A stretch of 15,595 nucleotides of DNA from Candidatus Berkelbacteria bacterium. Lineage in GTDB: Bacteria; Patescibacteriota; UBA1384; CAILIB01. Positions 15,498 to 15,595 of the stretch are shown here, in pieces (the first letter of the stretch is position 1; each line of letters opens with the position of its first letter). The stretch covers positions 1 to 15,595 of the forward strand of contig JAGVEG010000051.1 of the NCBI GenBank assembly GCA_020058355.1, written 5' to 3'. The notes beneath the pieces were generated by a model. The model saw only the letters and a list, made by a program, of their open reading frames with translations. It was not told where the DNA came from and did not search any database. The translations under genes were made by a program, and so were the position numbers.

Positions 15498-15595
15498 TTG
15501 AAAGGACTATCTCAAACATGTAGTGGAAAAAGAGCACAATTATTAAAAGGATTAGACAATTATGTTGCACTAGTTCATTCAAATAGAAAAATCAC
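15498..15595 (+). CDS. 5' end of an unidentified gene running off the right edge
   Basis: A TTG at 15498 is preceded by AAGGAG (15484-15489) at an 8-nt spacing, a strong Shine-Dalgarno. It opens a frame with no stop for the remaining 32 codons. The visible residues start with Met-Lys-Gly-Leu-Ser-Gln and are rich in Lys, Leu and Gly; I do not recognise the family. Codons such as TTA, AGA and AAA dominate and the DNA is A+T-richer than the rest, so it may be acquired DNA. A ten-codon ATG frame (15469-15501) overlaps the TTG by its TGA and is probably chance. No terminator follows the pilin gene. Confidence 0.45.
   Translation, partial: MKGLSQTCSGKRAQLLKGLDNYVALVHSNRKI

Noticed and set aside
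15223..15582. Minus-strand 119-codon frame over the pilin end
   Set aside because: It is antisense to the pilin C-terminus and its residues show no coherent domain.

Overview
The window (about half G+C, standard stop codons, TGA used as a stop) looks like part of a Candidate Phyla Radiation (Patescibacteria) genome, possibly Saccharibacteria-like. This is an inference from three things: very compact gene packing, short intergenic gaps with promoters placed almost directly on start codons, and a mix of core translation genes with large secreted or membrane-anchored surface proteins. There are no rRNA or tRNA genes, no CRISPR array and no recognisable insertion sequence.

Layout. Positions 1-5235 (minus) hold the first 1745 codons of a giant secreted RHS/YD-repeat protein with three PA14-like domains. 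It runs off the left edge without a stop. Upstream of it on the same strand are a class A penicillin-binding protein (8331-5323) and a small membrane protein with an acidic Asp/Pro tail (8683-8345). The two are 13 nt apart and form a likely cell-envelope operon. From a shared divergent promoter region at about 8684-8773, the plus strand carries tyrS (8774-9970), argS (9967-11688, ATGA overlap) and a compact Sfp-type phosphopantetheinyl transferase (11690-12157). This last gene converges on, and overlaps by 14 bp, a 733-residue minus-strand gene (14345-12144). Its product is a PP2C-like domain lacking the expected catalytic aspartates, a transmembrane helix and a beta-propeller-like outer domain.

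The 238-bp gap at 14346-14583 is not empty. It holds a divergent promoter for the pseudophosphatase, a perfect 7-bp inverted repeat over a second promoter, and a probable structured RNA of about 130 nt that closes on itself and ends in a T tract. It also holds a promoter abutting the ATG of a type IV pilin-like gene (14584-15453). The last 100 bases are A+T-richer and contain the 5' end of an unidentified gene with a strong Shine-Dalgarno sequence.

How it fits together. One side is a surface programme: peptidoglycan synthesis, a giant PA14/RHS exoprotein, a pilin and a transmembrane sensor-like pseudophosphatase. The other is a translation operon with an attached carrier-protein-activating enzyme. 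Several starts (tyrS, RHS, pseudophosphatase, pilin) have a -10-like hexamer 6-8 nt before the start codon and no Shine-Dalgarno, suggesting leaderless transcripts. The small membrane gene and the right-edge gene have clear Shine-Dalgarno sequences instead. The unfamiliar elements most worth following up are the structured RNA with its operator-like repeat, the pseudophosphatase-propeller protein and the PA14-rich RHS protein.
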